Assembly: GCF_000421265.1 (NCBI RefSeq)
Contig: NZ_ATWN01000010.1
Coordinates: 1-64,000, forward strand
Reading direction: 5' to 3'
DNA from: Thalassospira lucentensis MCCC 1A00383 = DSM 14000
GTDB lineage: Bacteria; Pseudomonadota; Alphaproteobacteria; Rhodospirillales; Thalassospiraceae
DNA: 64,000 nt
Made by a program: the position numbers and the translations under genes. The notes under the pieces were generated by a model. That model was given only the letters and a program-made list of their open reading frames with translations. It had not been told where the DNA came from and did not search any database. Below are positions 36,012 through 45,911 of the stretch, piece by piece. Each line of letters begins with the position of its first letter. Within the stretch, counting starts at the first letter, position 1.

Positions 36012-38051
36012 ATGGATCTCGCGACAAACAATCTTGGATCAGAAACCAGCCCCTATCTGCGCCAGCACGCAGATAACCCGGTGCACTGGCAACCCTGGAA
36101 CACGGAGGTTCTGGCTGCGGCCAAGGCCGCCAACAAGCCGATCCTTTTGTCTGTCGGCTATGCGGCGTGTCACTGGTGCCATGTCATGGCCTATGAAAGT
36201 TTCGAAGATGACGACATGGCCGGGCTGATGAATGAGTTGTTCGTCAACATCAAGCTTGACCGTGAAGAACGCCCCGATCTGGATGCGGTGTATCAAAATG
36301 CGCTGGCGTTACTCGGTCAACAGGGCGGCTGGCCGCTGACCATGTTTTTGACCCCGGATGGGGAGCCGTTCTGGGGCGGGACGTATTTTCCCAAAACCGC
36401 GCGTTATGGCCGCCCCGGATTTGACGAAGTCCTTAAAACAATCGCCAAGCTTTATGCCGAAAAGCCCGAAGATATCCGCCACAACGTCACGCAGATTTCG
36501 GGCGCACTTCAAAAAATGAACAGCGGTGCCAATGGGGCCGTCCCGAGCTTGGAAATGATTGATCGTTGCGGGCATGGCTGTTTGCAGATCATGGATGCGA
36601 AAAATGGCGGCACAACCGGTGCGCCGAAATTCCCGCAGCCCAGTTTGTTGTCGCTGATTTGGCGGACCGGGGTGCGCAGCGACGATGATGAGCTTAAACG
36701 CATCGTCAAACACAGCCTTGATCGCATGTGTCAGGGCGGCATTTATGATCATCTGGGCGGCGGGTTTGCCCGCTATGCGGTGGATGACCAATGGCTGGTG
36801 CCGCATTTTGAAAAGATGCTTTATGACAATGCGCAGCTGATTGATCTTTTGTGCGATGTCTGGCGGGTCGATGCCAATCCGCTTTATGCCAAGCGTGTGG
36901 AAGAAACCATCACCTGGATCTTGCGCGAAATGCGCATTACCGGCGGCGCCTTTACCGCCAGCCTTGATGCCGACAGCGAAGGCGTTGAAGGCAAGTTCTA
37001 TGTCTGGACAGAGGCCGAAATTGACGCGCTTTTGGGCGATGACGCCGATCTGTTCAAGAAATTCTATGACGTGTCAAAAGGCGGCAACTGGGAAGGCAAT
37101 ACCATCCTTAACCGCACCCAGTCGGGCTTGGGCCTTGCCGATGAGGCGACCGAGGAAAAACTGGCGAACCTGCGCCAAATATTGCTGACCGAACGCGCCA
37201 GCCGCATCCGTCCGGGCTGGGATGACAAGGCCCTGACCGACTGGAACGCGATGACAATTGCCGCCATGGCCGAAGCCGCCATGACGTTCAAGCGCGCTGA
37301 TTGGCTGGATTACGCCAAGCTGGCCTATAATTTCGTCACCAATACCCTGATGAAAAATGACCGGTTCCTGCACAGTTACCGCGATGGTAAAGCCCAGCAT
37401 ACCGGGATGCTTGAAGACTACGCCCATATGATCCGGGCTGCTTTGCGCCTGTTTGAATGCTTTGGCGAGGATGCCTATCTGCGTGAGGCGGTTGCATGGT
37501 CTGACACGGTTGAAACCCTGTTTGCTGATGCCAAGGGCGGCTATTTCCAGTCGGCATCGGATGCCACGGACCTGATTGTCCGTCAGAAACCGCATATGGA
37601 TAACGCAGTCCCGTCGGGCAATGCGATTATGGCGCAGAATTTGGCCAAGCTCTATGCGCTGACCGGGGATACGACCTATCGCGACCGCACGGAAATCACG
37701 CTTTCGGCCTTTGGCGGGCGTTTGACCGAACAATTCCCCAATATGCCGGGATTGCTTCTGGCCGCGGAAATGCTGCAAAACCCGGTGCAGATTGTCCTGA
37801 TTGCCAAGGACCGCAGCCAGATTTATCTTGAGATGCGCCGTGCGATCTTTGCCGCCTATCTGCCCAACCGGGCGATCACCATCCTGTCAGAAGCCGATAC
37901 CCTGCCCGCGGGTCACCCGGCATCTGGCAAAACCGCGATTGATGGCAAGGAAACCGCCTATGTCTGTCAGTGGCCGGTTTGCTCTGCGCCGGTGACAAGT
38001 GTAGACGCGCTGACCAAATTGCTTACCGATTTGCCGTCCAAGGCGGCATAA
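36012..38051 (+). CDS. DUF255/YyaL thioredoxin-domain protein
   Basis: 679 residues. The N-terminal thioredoxin-like domain has NPVHWQPW and the CHWC pair at residues 53-56 ([18 protein letters not shown]). The rest is the alpha/alpha six-barrel (glycosidase-like) typical of the YyaL/SSP411 family: [28 protein letters not shown] and [13 protein letters not shown]. The biochemical activity of the family is not established. ATG 36012 has AGGA eight bases upstream. It is divergent from the DUF6489 gene. Confidence 0.93.
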   Translation: MDLATNNLGSETSPYLRQHADNPVHWQPWNTEVLAAAKAANKPILLSVGYAACHWCHVMAYESFEDDDMAGLMNELFVNIKLDREERPDLDAVYQNALALLGQQGGWPLTMFLTPDGEPFWGGTYFPKTARYGRPGFDEVLKTIAKLYAEKPEDIRHNVTQISGALQKMNSGANGAVPSLEMIDRCGHGCLQIMDAKNGGTTGAPKFPQPSLLSLIWRTGVRSDDDELKRIVKHSLDRMCQGGIYDHLGGGFARYAVDDQWLVPHFEKMLYDNAQLIDLLCDVWRVDANPLYAKRVEETITWILREMRITGGAFTASLDADSEGVEGKFYVWTEAEIDALLGDDADLFKKFYDVSKGGNWEGNTILNRTQSGLGLADEATEEKLANLRQILLTERASRIRPGWDDKALTDWNAMTIAAMAEAAMTFKRADWLDYAKLAYNFVTNTLMKNDRFLHSYRDGKAQHTGMLEDYAHMIRAALRLFECFGEDAYLREAVAWSDTVETLFADAKGGYFQSASDATDLIVRQKPHMDNAVPSGNAIMAQNLAKLYALTGDTTYRDRTEITLSAFGGRLTEQFPNMPGLLLAAEMLQNPVQIVLIAKDRSQIYLEMRRAIFAAYLPNRAITILSEADTLPAGHPASGKTAIDGKETAYVCQWPVCSAPVTSVDALTKLLTDLPSKAA

Positions 38052-38227
38052 GGCCCCAACAGGCTGCGTTAACGGGTGAAGATGGAGCGGAGGACTTGAA
38101 ACCGCAATCGCGCTATATCGCGCTCTATCTCACCCGCAATGCCGCCCACCACTGCACCACCGCACTACCCCCCATTGCCGCACCTGACCGCTTTTAAAAA
38201 GACCCGCTTTCAACAGGATGACACGCC

Positions 38228-38713
38228 ATGCCCCAGATTTCGATCAACAGCCCTGTCGGGGCGCTGACACTTTTTGAATTTGACGACAAGATCGTTGCGC
38301 TGGAATGGGGCTATGTCGAGGACATGGAAACAAGCCCGGTTTTGGAAGAAGCCAAAAAGCAGCTTGCCGACTATTTTGCTGGCAAACGCACTGATTTTGA
38401 CCTGCCGCTGGATGCCGATGGTACCGATTTCCAAAAGGCGGTCTGGGATGCCATGCGCAAAATTCCAGCGGGTACAACCGCGACCTATAAGGAACTGGCC
38501 GAAGCCGCCGGATCGCCAAAGGCATTTCAGTCAGTTGGATCGGCCTGTGGTGATAACCCGATACCGATCATCATCCCGTGTCATCGGGTTTTGGCATCGG
38601 GTGACAAGCCAGGCGGCTATTCCGGCGATGGCGGGCTTGAAACCAAGCGCATGCTTCTTAAGATCGAAGGTGTCGAGCTCTCGCTGCCTGGTGATCAGGC
38701 TAACTTGTTTTAG
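38228..38713 (+). CDS. ogt: Methylated-DNA-[protein]-cysteine S-methyltransferase
   Basis: 161 residues. The active-site motif IIIPCHRVLAS is present, with the conserved FQKAVWDAMRKIPAGTTATY and the Asn/Glu-supporting GGYSGDGGLETKRMLLKIE. It removes alkyl groups from O6 of guanine in a single-turnover reaction. AGGA precedes ATG 38228. It is short of an Ada-type N-terminal domain, so Ogt-type naming is preferred. Confidence 0.95.
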   Translation: MPQISINSPVGALTLFEFDDKIVALEWGYVEDMETSPVLEEAKKQLADYFAGKRTDFDLPLDADGTDFQKAVWDAMRKIPAGTTATYKELAEAAGSPKAFQSVGSACGDNPIPIIIPCHRVLASGDKPGGYSGDGGLETKRMLLKIEGVELSLPGDQANLF

Positions 38714-38926
38714 AGATCTGCACTCATAAATAACGATCCGAGAGTTTTCTTACCTATTGACGTCATTATTGATTGCATTTTTTCAACCTTTGCGATAATA
38801 AGATTGTTCTGTTTTAAATTTATGCGCACTTCTACGGTGCGTGTACTGAGCCGAAAATAGTGACCAGCCGTGCATGCCTTTTTTCCAATGTTGTTGAAAA
38901 TCCACATTGAATCAGGAGAAAGACCA

Positions 38927-39178
38927 ATGCCATTGATTAAACTCGAACCGAAAAAATCCGTTCCGCTCAGCGAATGCAAAGACCGTGATCCGATGGCGGA
39001 AACAACGATCTCCAACAAAACCGATAAAACCGCAAAGTATGTGATCAGCTATGATTCCATGCCACTTTCGGTACAAAATACCCTGAACGCGCACCAGTCG
39101 GTAACGATGTGCTCACCAGCAGGCTCAATACTAAATGACGGTGATGTTGAACTGATCGTCGAAACACCCGGACTGTAA
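38927..39178 (+). CDS. Small protein of unknown function (83 aa)
   Basis: An 83-residue soluble protein starting MPLIKLEPKKSVPLSECKDR. It has two Cys residues and polar beta-type sequence but no recognisable domain. The start is well supported: AGGAG lies 8 bases before ATG 38927. The ribosome site and codon use in line with the other genes make it a likely real gene. It stands alone between ogt and a VOC gene. Confidence 0.6.
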   Translation: MPLIKLEPKKSVPLSECKDRDPMAETTISNKTDKTAKYVISYDSMPLSVQNTLNAHQSVTMCSPAGSILNDGDVELIVETPGL

Positions 39179-39356
39179 CCTTCTCGAAAATCGATAAAAC
39201 TTTTGGGATATAGCCCGAACAAATTTGGCTAACAGATATCAGCTGCTTATAACGAGTAAGCATAGCCGATGCCTGTTGGCCATTTTGCCACTTGCGGTTG
39301 TAATTTTTCGACACGCCAAGTCAGTTTGGTAAACACTTTTCTCCTTACGTCTATTC

Positions 39357-39743
39357 TCAACAATAGCAAACGGCCTGTAATTTATTGCCATCGGGATCAC
39401 GGACGTAGGCCGCGTAGTAATTCGGGCCGTAATGGCTGCGCAATCCCGGTGGGCCTTCGTCCATGCCACCATTTTGCATGGCGGCGGCGTGAAAGGCATC
39501 GACCTGTTGGCGGGTGTCGGCGGTAAAGGCGACATGGGTGCCATTGCCCCAAGTCGCCGGGCGACCATCCTCGGGCGTATAGATATAAATGGTCGGCATT
39601 TGCCCATTACGGTCATACGCCAGAGGCTTTTCAGCGGGCTTTGGCACGCGTTTAAAGCCGATGGCCCCCAGAGCGGCGTCATAAAAGGCTTTAGAACGCG
39701 ATTTATCGTTTGTTCCCAATGTGATGTGACTGATCACAGACAT
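39357..39743 (-). CDS. VOC-family (glyoxalase/bleomycin-resistance-like) protein
   Basis: About 128 residues. The betaalphabetabetabeta module is evident: HITLGTNDKSRSKAFYDAAL at the start, HVAFTADTRQQVDAFHAAA in the middle and YYAAYVRDPDGNKLQAVCY at the end. His and Glu metal ligands are partly conserved. GGGGAG is 7 bases from ATG 39743; ATG 39746 is next to it. The substrate is unknown. Confidence 0.9.
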   Translation of the reverse strand: MSVISHITLGTNDKSRSKAFYDAALGAIGFKRVPKPAEKPLAYDRNGQMPTIYIYTPEDGRPATWGNGTHVAFTADTRQQVDAFHAAAMQNGGMDEGPPGLRSHYGPNYYAAYVRDPDGNKLQAVCYC

Positions 39744-40034
39744 CATAAAACTCCCCGTTAAAGACCAAATTACGCCCGAAAACGCATAGACTTCTGCTCA
39801 TCAAGAGCAAAGCCGTTGTAAAGAAGCTTAGCAGAAGCTCATGACAGGATGAGTCAGGAGCCCGCAAGAAGCCACCGACATTTTCAGTCGTCCGGCGCGA
39901 GCCCCTTGTCCTCTGCATCACTGCACAACAGTTCGGCGTAATCCCCTGCTGCAAAACACCAAGTTCTGACCTACACTCCTGCCATTGACGCAACAGACGT
40001 TCACAGAACGCGAACAAATAACGGGAGGTCTTAA

Positions 40035-41009
40035 ATGACCAAAGCATTCCGCTTTCATGAGGCCGGCGGCAGTGATGTGCTGCGCTTTGAAGACGTCGAG
40101 GTTGGCGCACCGGGCGAAGGTGAAGTCCGCCTGGCGCAAAAGGCCGTTGGCCTGAACTATATCGATATTTATTTCCGTTCCGGGGTCTATCCGGCCCCGT
40201 CCCTGCCATCCGGGCTAGGGCTTGAGGGGGCTGGCGTGATTGAGGCGGTTGGTGCCGGGGTTACGGACTTGGCCGTTGGGGATCGGGTGGCTTATGCCGC
40301 ACAGCCGCTGGGTGCCTATGCCGAGGCCCGCGTCATGCCGGCCAAGGGGCTGGTCAAAATTCCCGATGATGTCAGTTTTGAACTGGCCGCGGCCGCCATG
40401 CTGCAAGGCATGACCGCACAGTACCTTTTGCGCCGGACCTACACCGTTAAAAAGGGTGACACCATCCTGATCCATGCCGCCGCAGGCGGTGTTGGCCAGA
40501 TTGTCTGTCAGTGGGCCAAGCATCTGGGTGCGACCGTGATTGGCACAGTTGGATCGCCCGAGAAGGCCGAGATTGCCAAGGCAAAGGGCTGCGATTACCC
40601 GATCCTGTACCGTGACGAGGTCGTGTCCGAACGGGTGATGGAAATCACCAAGGGTCAAGGCGTTGAAGTTGTTTACGATTCGGTCGGGAAAGACACGTTC
40701 GATGATTCGCTTAAATGCCTGAAACGGCTGGGCATGATGGTTACTTTTGGTCAGTCATCCGGGCCTGTCCCACCCGTGCCGATCAAGGCGCTGGCTCCCG
40801 GTGCCTATTTCCTGACCCGACCCAGCATCTTCCACTATACCGCGACCCGCGAAGAATTGCTGGCCACGGCCAATGATCTGTTTGATGTGCTGAAATCCGG
40901 GGCGGTCAAAATCGACATTACCGCGACCTATCCGTTGGCAGATGCCAAGCAGGCCCATGATGATCTCGAAGGCCGTAAAACCAACGGATCGATTGTCTTT
41001 ACAGTATAA
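40035..41009 (+). CDS. qorA: NADPH:quinone reductase, zinc-independent MDR family
   Basis: 324 residues with the QOR layout: GLNYIDIYFRSGVYP, a GLEGAGVIEAVGAGV strand and the Rossmann loop IHAAAGGVGQIVCQWAK. No zinc ligands are seen. It reduces quinones with NADPH. GGGAGG is 7 bases before ATG 40035. A terminator follows at 41051-41089. Confidence 0.94.
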   Translation: MTKAFRFHEAGGSDVLRFEDVEVGAPGEGEVRLAQKAVGLNYIDIYFRSGVYPAPSLPSGLGLEGAGVIEAVGAGVTDLAVGDRVAYAAQPLGAYAEARVMPAKGLVKIPDDVSFELAAAAMLQGMTAQYLLRRTYTVKKGDTILIHAAAGGVGQIVCQWAKHLGATVIGTVGSPEKAEIAKAKGCDYPILYRDEVVSERVMEITKGQGVEVVYDSVGKDTFDDSLKCLKRLGMMVTFGQSSGPVPPVPIKALAPGAYFLTRPSIFHYTATREELLATANDLFDVLKSGAVKIDITATYPLADAKQAHDDLEGRKTNGSIVFTV

Positions 41010-41050
41010 AATACCTACCTAAGATAAATTATATAATCTTAGATTTAAAT

Positions 41051-41089
41051 AAAGGCAGAGGCTGGATTAAACTCCGGCTTCTGCCTTTT
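41051..41089 (+). terminator. Terminator of the quinone reductase gene
   Basis: AAAGGCAGAGGC pairs (one G-U) with GCTTCTGCCTTT and runs into TTTTG. It overlaps the 3' end of the converging HD gene. Confidence 0.7.
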
Positions 41090-41630
41090 GTTGTTCTTCG
41101 GGGGTGTGGAAGGCCCGGACATCGCGTGCAATGGCGTCAAAGCGTTCTGACAGATTATCACTGACCACACGGCACGGGGCGACAACCGCCTCGGCCCAAG
41201 TGACATAGGCAAGGATTTGGTCCTCGTCCCAGCCAATCGGGGTGTCGGTCAACATCGCCCCGACATTGGCGACCTTATCGGCAAGGCGGACCAGTTTGGC
41301 CGCCTCGGTCAGGTCGGGGGCAGTTTCGATCTGCTGTGCTTTACGCTCATCACGCGGCAAGGCCTTGTCATCGCTGACTTCCAGCACGATATCGGCGACC
41401 GTATCATTGAAACAGGCGGCAATTTCATCGCGGGTCGCGCCGCAATCTTCGATCACGTCATGCAGGATGGCGGCACAGAGGATGTCTTCATGCGTGTGTG
41501 GTTCGCATTCGACAATCAGGCGCGAAACCTCAATCGGGTGGTTGATATAGGGTTCTTCTGCCGGGCCTTTGCGCCGCTGATCGCGGTGCGCGCGGGCGGC
41601 AAAATCAACAGATTTGAGTAAAAGCTGCAT
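41067..41630 (-). CDS. MESH1-type HD phosphohydrolase (small alarmone hydrolase-like)
   Basis: 187 residues with the HD hydrolase pattern of the SpoT/MESH1 family: AHRDQRRKGPAEEPYINHPI, AAILHDVIEDCGATRDEI and EVSDDKALPRDERKAQQIE, then AKLVRLADKVANV. There is no synthetase or TGS domain, so it is a stand-alone hydrolase. By family it is expected to hydrolyse (p)ppGpp, or NADPH as in human MESH1; which substrate applies cannot be read here. ATG 41630. Confidence 0.88.
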   Translation of the reverse strand: MQLLLKSVDFAARAHRDQRRKGPAEEPYINHPIEVSRLIVECEPHTHEDILCAAILHDVIEDCGATRDEIAACFNDTVADIVLEVSDDKALPRDERKAQQIETAPDLTEAAKLVRLADKVANVGAMLTDTPIGWDEDQILAYVTWAEAVVAPCRVVSDNLSERFDAIARDVRAFHTPEEQQKAEAGV

Positions 41631-41778
41631 CAAGCTCGCAACCGTCGTGAATGAAGACCATCAGAATCACATGGCTGTTGGCGGGTTTCAAGCATTGATC
41701 CCCTATCGCATCGGAAAATCAATTCCTACATAGGGATTGTGCCCCGGTTCACCAACGTCCCGACCAAGGAGGCCCGCC

Positions 41779-42084
41779 ATGTCCCATGCCATGCAACTGA
41801 AATTGACCTTGCGCAATGGCAATACCAAACAGGCACTTAGTCTGACCAGTCTGGCGCCCCAAACCGGCTGGGACAGTGCCCCACCCCATCATTTAGCCGG
41901 TGGAGACAGCGCGACCTGCATGATTGAAACCAGTGATGAGCTGGCGATTACCCTGTGCTATGGCCCGCACCATATCGGCATTCGTCTGGGCGATGGTAAA
42001 CTTAGCATCGATCCCGGCGATGCGATGGTCGAGCAGCAACGGCTGGACGGATATGGTGCCGAGGTGGCACTGGTGCTGATGTAA
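41779..42084 (+). CDS. Small protein of unknown function (101 aa)
   Basis: A 101-residue protein beginning MSHAMQLKLTLRNGNTKQAL. It is rich in beta-strand-like sequence with DPGDAMVEQQRLDGYGAEV near the end. No domain is recognised. A strong AAGGAGG lies 6 bases before ATG 41779, making it a likely gene despite lack of recognised homologues. Confidence 0.62.
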   Translation: MSHAMQLKLTLRNGNTKQALSLTSLAPQTGWDSAPPHHLAGGDSATCMIETSDELAITLCYGPHHIGIRLGDGKLSIDPGDAMVEQQRLDGYGAEVALVLM

Positions 42085-42104
42085 AGCCTGTCTGGGTTCA
42101 GAAC

Positions 42105-42755
42105 CTAATTGCGCAAATCGCGCAGGCCATCAATCAAAAGACGTCCGCCAATCACCCCGAAAACCGCACCGAACAGGCCATCAATTGTTCGGAAAAACCG
42201 TTGATAGGCCCGAACGGCAACGCCGGTCGAAAACAGCACGGCATAGGTGCCATAAATCATCATTGCCGATATCGCCGCCATCCCCCCAATCAGAACCAAT
42301 GCGGCGTGTGCCCCGTGTGTTGTGGCCAGAAACATCGATACCGCTACCCACATCAGTGCTGCCTTGGGATTGGTCAACACCACCAGAAGTCCGGTGCGAT
42401 AGGCATCAAGACCCGACCTCTGCGCGGTTTGACCGGCAGATACCCCCTGTTGCAGGCCATTTCTGTGTTTCAGGCAGGCCCGCAAGGATTTCAGGGCAAG
42501 ATACAGAAAATAGGCCCCGCCAAGCAGCTTCATCGCGGTCAATGTTTGCGGGAAAGCATCAATGACGGCACCGATGCCAAAGGCAAACAGCACCGACCAT
42601 ATGAACACGCCCGTCGCAATGCCCACCGCACTCAGCAAACCGGGCCGCCGCCCACCTGACAGCGCAGCAGAAGACACCGCCATCATGTTCGGCCCCGGCG
42701 ATATCTGCGCCAGCGCAATACCAAACATGACCGTGGCAATTTCGACACCATTCAT
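42105..42755 (-). CDS. LysE-family translocator
   Basis: 216 residues, about six membrane segments. The N-terminal ISPGPNMMAVSSAALSGGRRPGLLSAVGIATG is the LysE/RhtB signature. It is expected to export amino acids or related metabolites; the substrate is not known. GGAG is 7 bases upstream of ATG 42755, and a CCTGAG repeat lies just before that at 42772-42804. Confidence 0.92.
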   Translation of the reverse strand: MNGVEIATVMFGIALAQISPGPNMMAVSSAALSGGRRPGLLSAVGIATGVFIWSVLFAFGIGAVIDAFPQTLTAMKLLGGAYFLYLALKSLRACLKHRNGLQQGVSAGQTAQRSGLDAYRTGLLVVLTNPKAALMWVAVSMFLATTHGAHAALVLIGGMAAISAMMIYGTYAVLFSTGVAVRAYQRFFRTIDGLFGAVFGVIGGRLLIDGLRDLRN

Positions 42756-42771
42756 CCGTTAACTCCTACGT

Positions 42772-42804
<33 letters not shown>

Positions 42805-42846
42805 AGATAGCAGTATGATCGCGGGAAAGCAGAATTCAAGCCATAC

Positions 42847-42862
42847 TGTTTCATGTGAAACA
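42847..42862. promoter_or_regulatory. parS site 4 (one mismatch)
   Basis: TGTTTCATGTGAAACA differs from the parS palindrome at one base (T for C at position 8). It lies between the LysE gene and the rho terminator, about 8 kb from the predicted oriC. Confidence 0.8.
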
Positions 42863-42887
42863 ATGACCATCCTATGCGTCAGCCAAC

Positions 42888-42917
42888 AAAAAAACGGGGC
42901 CCGAAAGGCCCCGTTTA
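42888..42917 (-). terminator. Rho-independent terminator of rho
   Basis: ACGGGGCC/GGCCCCGT hairpin with a short loop; the minus strand reads into TTTTTTT. Confidence 0.95.
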
Positions 42918-42963
42918 ATCATCAGACGATTGTCACATAGCGGTTTAGAACCAAAGGGTTGGC

Positions 42964-44226
42964 CTAGCCGTTCATGGAATCGAAGAAATCGTCGTTGCTT
43001 TTGGTTGTTTTGAGCTTGCCCAAAAGGAATTCCATCGCGTCCTGCGGCCCCATCGGGTTGAGGATACGGCGCAGAACCCACATTTTCGACAGCACCGATT
43101 TGTCGACCAGCAGTTCTTCCTTACGGGTACCCGATTTAAGGATATCAATCGACGGGAAGATACGTTTGTCAGACAGTTTACGATCCAGGATAAGCTCGGA
43201 GTTACCGGTCCCTTTGAATTCTTCAAAGATGACCTCATCCATGCGCGAGCCGGTATCGATCAGGGCGGTCGCAATGATGGTCAGCGAGCCGCCTTCTTCG
43301 ATGTTACGGGCCGCACCAAAGAAGCGTTTTGGACGTTGCAGCGCGTTGGCATCAACACCCCCGGTCAGCACCTTGCCCGAGCTTGGCACGACGGTGTTAT
43401 ACGCACGCGCCAGACGGGTAATCGAATCGAGCAGAATGACGACATCATGCTTGTGTTCAACGAGGCGTTTGGCCTTTTCAAGCACCATTTCGGTGACCTG
43501 AACGTGGCGCTGTGCCGGTTCATCGAAGGTCGAGCTGATGACTTCACCTTTGACCGAGCGGTCCATGTCGGTGACTTCTTCGGGGCGTTCATCAATCAGA
43601 AGAACGATCAAATAAGCTTCCGGATGGTTTTCCTCGATCGCGTGCGCAATATTTTGCAGCATCACGGTCTTACCGGTCCGGGGCGGTGCCACGATCAGGG
43701 CACGCTGACCTTTACCAAGCGGAGCAACAAGTTCGATCACCCGGTTGGTGGTGTCCTTGTTGCCTTCCTGATCGATATTACGCTCCATCTTGAGCGGCTC
43801 GTCAGGATACAGCGGGGTCAGGTTATCAAAGTTAACGCGCTGACGGACTTTTTCGGGCGCGTCAAAGTTGACCTTGTCGACTTTGAGCAGTGCGAAATAC
43901 CGTTCGCCTTCTTTGGGCGAGCGGATCTGGCCTTCCACCGTGTCACCGGTGCGCAAGCTAAAGCGGCGCACCTGACTGGGGGAGACGTAAATATCGTCGG
44001 GTCCGGCAAGGTAGTTTGCCTCGGGGCTCCGCAAAAAGCCAAAGCCATCCGGCAGCACTTCAAGAACACCCAGACCAAAAATGGCGTGGTCGTTCTCGGC
44101 CAACTGTTTGAGAATGGCGAACATCAACTCCTGCTTACGGAGCGTGCTGGCATTTTCGATTTCAAGTTCATCGGACAGAGCAAGCAGCTCGGTCGGTGAT
44201 TTCTTTTTAAGGTCTTGAAGATGCAT
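42964..44226 (-). CDS. rho: Transcription termination factor Rho
   Basis: 420 residues, normal. The N-terminal RNA-binding domain includes [29 protein letters not shown]. The P-loop is [11 protein letters not shown]; Walker B is [16 protein letters not shown]. It is a hexameric RNA helicase that terminates transcription. The upstream 400 bases are a long leader, which may allow autoregulation. It lies next to parS site 4. Confidence 0.98.
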   Translation of the reverse strand: MHLQDLKKKSPTELLALSDELEIENASTLRKQELMFAILKQLAENDHAIFGLGVLEVLPDGFGFLRSPEANYLAGPDDIYVSPSQVRRFSLRTGDTVEGQIRSPKEGERYFALLKVDKVNFDAPEKVRQRVNFDNLTPLYPDEPLKMERNIDQEGNKDTTNRVIELVAPLGKGQRALIVAPPRTGKTVMLQNIAHAIEENHPEAYLIVLLIDERPEEVTDMDRSVKGEVISSTFDEPAQRHVQVTEMVLEKAKRLVEHKHDVVILLDSITRLARAYNTVVPSSGKVLTGGVDANALQRPKRFFGAARNIEEGGSLTIIATALIDTGSRMDEVIFEEFKGTGNSELILDRKLSDKRIFPSIDILKSGTRKEELLVDKSVLSKMWVLRRILNPMGPQDAMEFLLGKLKTTKSNDDFFDSMNG

Positions 44227-44626
44227 ATGTGCGTTTAATGATCTGTGGTTGCCGGAAGGGCGAAGACGTCAATGGGATAGGATAGGATGTGCGGTTGACC
44301 GTCGGGCAAGGCACTCAGACAAATGCTGGGGCGTGCGGACGGTTCGAAACCTTGTAGTTGCATAAAGGCAGGGTTTTTTCATGTTTCTGGATCGAAACAC
44401 CCCCGATTGATAACCGCGATAATCACAATAGTCAAACCGTGTTTCGCGCCATGTTGCTATTTTAGTGCCTCTGATGCACAAAAAACACGATTCTGTAACC
44501 AACTTGCGGTTTTAGGGTCATAAAACGTGTCAAAATCCCTCAACCAGAACAGTAAATTTGTCCGACAGTTGATCTGGCTGCTTGGTCCGGCATCGGATCG
44601 GTTTGGGTTTGCCTGCCCTAAAGCCC
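44227..44626. other. rho leader / intergenic region
   Basis: About 400 bases without a gene between rho and the HTH gene upstream. The minus strand here is relatively C-rich in parts, which would suit Rho autoregulation, but no specific structure is identified. Confidence 0.4.
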
Positions 44627-44986
44627 TTAGGATGGTCGTTCGCGGACAATGTCGAGCATGCGCGACAGCTGATCGTCACTGAGACCTGCGATCCGTTCAG
44701 ATAAAAGATTGGCAAGTTCGGTGGCTTCGGGTTCCAGCCCGGCGGTATCGACGGTGATTTTCGGGTGCGAAAGCTGGGCCAGACGTTTGATATCGTCGAC
44801 TTCATCCCAGACCAGATTGAAATAGCCACAAATCTGTTGCACCAGACCGGGGCTGGGCCGGCCACGATGGCCGTGTTCAAGGGCGGACAAATAAGCCGAT
44901 GAGAGCTGCAATGCGCTTGCCATGTCGGTCAGGGTGACATCGTTGCGGGCCCGTAATTCCCTGATGCGGTTGCCAAAAGGTGTCAC
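44627..44986 (-). CDS. Helix-turn-helix (XRE-type) transcriptional regulator
   Basis: 119 residues from GTG 44986. The N-terminal HTH is VTPFGNRIRELRARNDVTLTDMASALQLSSAYLSALEHGHRG, read in two parts: helix 2 DMASALQL and recognition helix SAYLSALEHG. The C-terminal half is helical and may dimerise. GTG has GGAG seven bases upstream and overlaps the Smr-gene stop (GTGA), so the two genes are translationally coupled. The target is unknown. Confidence 0.88.
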   Translation of the reverse strand: MTPFGNRIRELRARNDVTLTDMASALQLSSAYLSALEHGHRGRPSPGLVQQICGYFNLVWDEVDDIKRLAQLSHPKITVDTAGLEPEATELANLLSERIAGLSDDQLSRMLDIVRERPS

Positions 44987-45630
44987 GGGCGTCTCCGTTT
45001 CAACAATACATAAAAGGCCCCGGCCCCGCCGTGCTGAATCTGGGCTTGATGGATGGCAAGAATGCGGGTGCGCAAGCGCGGGGCGCTCAGCCATTGCGGG
45101 GTACGTGACCGCAAAAGCCCGGTCCGGCCATATTCATCGGGGCGCGATCCCTTACCCGTGATCACCAGCACACAGCGTTTTCCCGCCCGCCAGCTGTCTT
45201 CGATAAAGGAATTGAGCGCATTATGGGCGACTTCCTGCGTCATGCCATGCAGATCGATGCGGCCATCGATGCTCATTTTGCCTTTTTGGAACTTATTGGC
45301 GGTGGAGCGGTCAATCCCGTCGGTTACACCGGGTTTGAGGTCTTCAAGCTTACGGTTTTTAACCTGCGGGCCGCGATCAGCATTGCGCGCCGAGGGCAAA
45401 TTGCGCACCGCCCGACTTTCTTCGGATTTTTGCAGGTTGTCGGCAAGACTGTCGGGCAACGGGATGGCGGTATCGCTCATATGGCCGTCGTCATCAGGAT
45501 CAAACACGGCATCGCCGCCTTTGCGCTTTTTACTGCGCAAGGGTTTGACGTCACGGGTAAAGACCTCCCACAGGGCCTTTTCCTCCTCATTGACGGCACG
45601 GCGTCGTTTCTGCGTCTTTTTCTGTGTCAT
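44983..45630 (-). CDS. Smr/MutS2-domain protein
   Basis: About 215 residues from ATG 45630 (MTQKKTQKRRR); an in-frame start at 45699 would add 23 residues. The N-terminal third is basic; the C-terminal Smr domain (about 130-215) has the signature RIDLHGMTQEVAHNALNSFI and the LVITGKG loop. Smr domains nick or bind nucleic acid, and stand-alone bacterial members act in RNA or DNA processing. It is coupled to the downstream HTH gene. Confidence 0.88.
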   Translation of the reverse strand: MTQKKTQKRRRAVNEEEKALWEVFTRDVKPLRSKKRKGGDAVFDPDDDGHMSDTAIPLPDSLADNLQKSEESRAVRNLPSARNADRGPQVKNRKLEDLKPGVTDGIDRSTANKFQKGKMSIDGRIDLHGMTQEVAHNALNSFIEDSWRAGKRCVLVITGKGSRPDEYGRTGLLRSRTPQWLSAPRLRTRILAIHQAQIQHGGAGAFYVLLKRRRP

Positions 45631-45818
45631 CGGACCAGATCGATTAACCTTAGTGCGCTCTGGGCTGCGGCCCATTGCTGTGCTCATTCCTGAGCCCATT
45701 CCTCTGCCCGGCGCAATTTTCCCGCAAAAACCCCATGGTTTTCAAGAAAATACGCTGCCTGTTACAGGATAAGGAGCCATAAGCCAAAGGGGTTTGAATT
45801 GAAAACCGCCTCAGAGCC

Positions 45819-45862
45819 GGTATCAGTTTGCAAAGGCATAAAGCCTTTCGCGTGCTGATACC
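45819..45862. terminator. Nested hairpin between the Smr and SBP genes
   Basis: GGTATCAG (45819-45826) pairs with CTGATACC (45855-45862), enclosing an AAAGGC/GCCTTT helix. It is probably the terminator of the SBP gene at 45912-46847, on the minus strand, but the T-tract is short. Confidence 0.45.
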
Positions 45863-45911
45863 ACGCCTGTTTGAAGATTTTTAGTCAAACAGAACGCCCC
45901 AAATTGGCGGT

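Noticed and set aside
43336-44199. 287-codon open frame opposite rho
   Set aside because: Shadow of rho, with no family resemblance.
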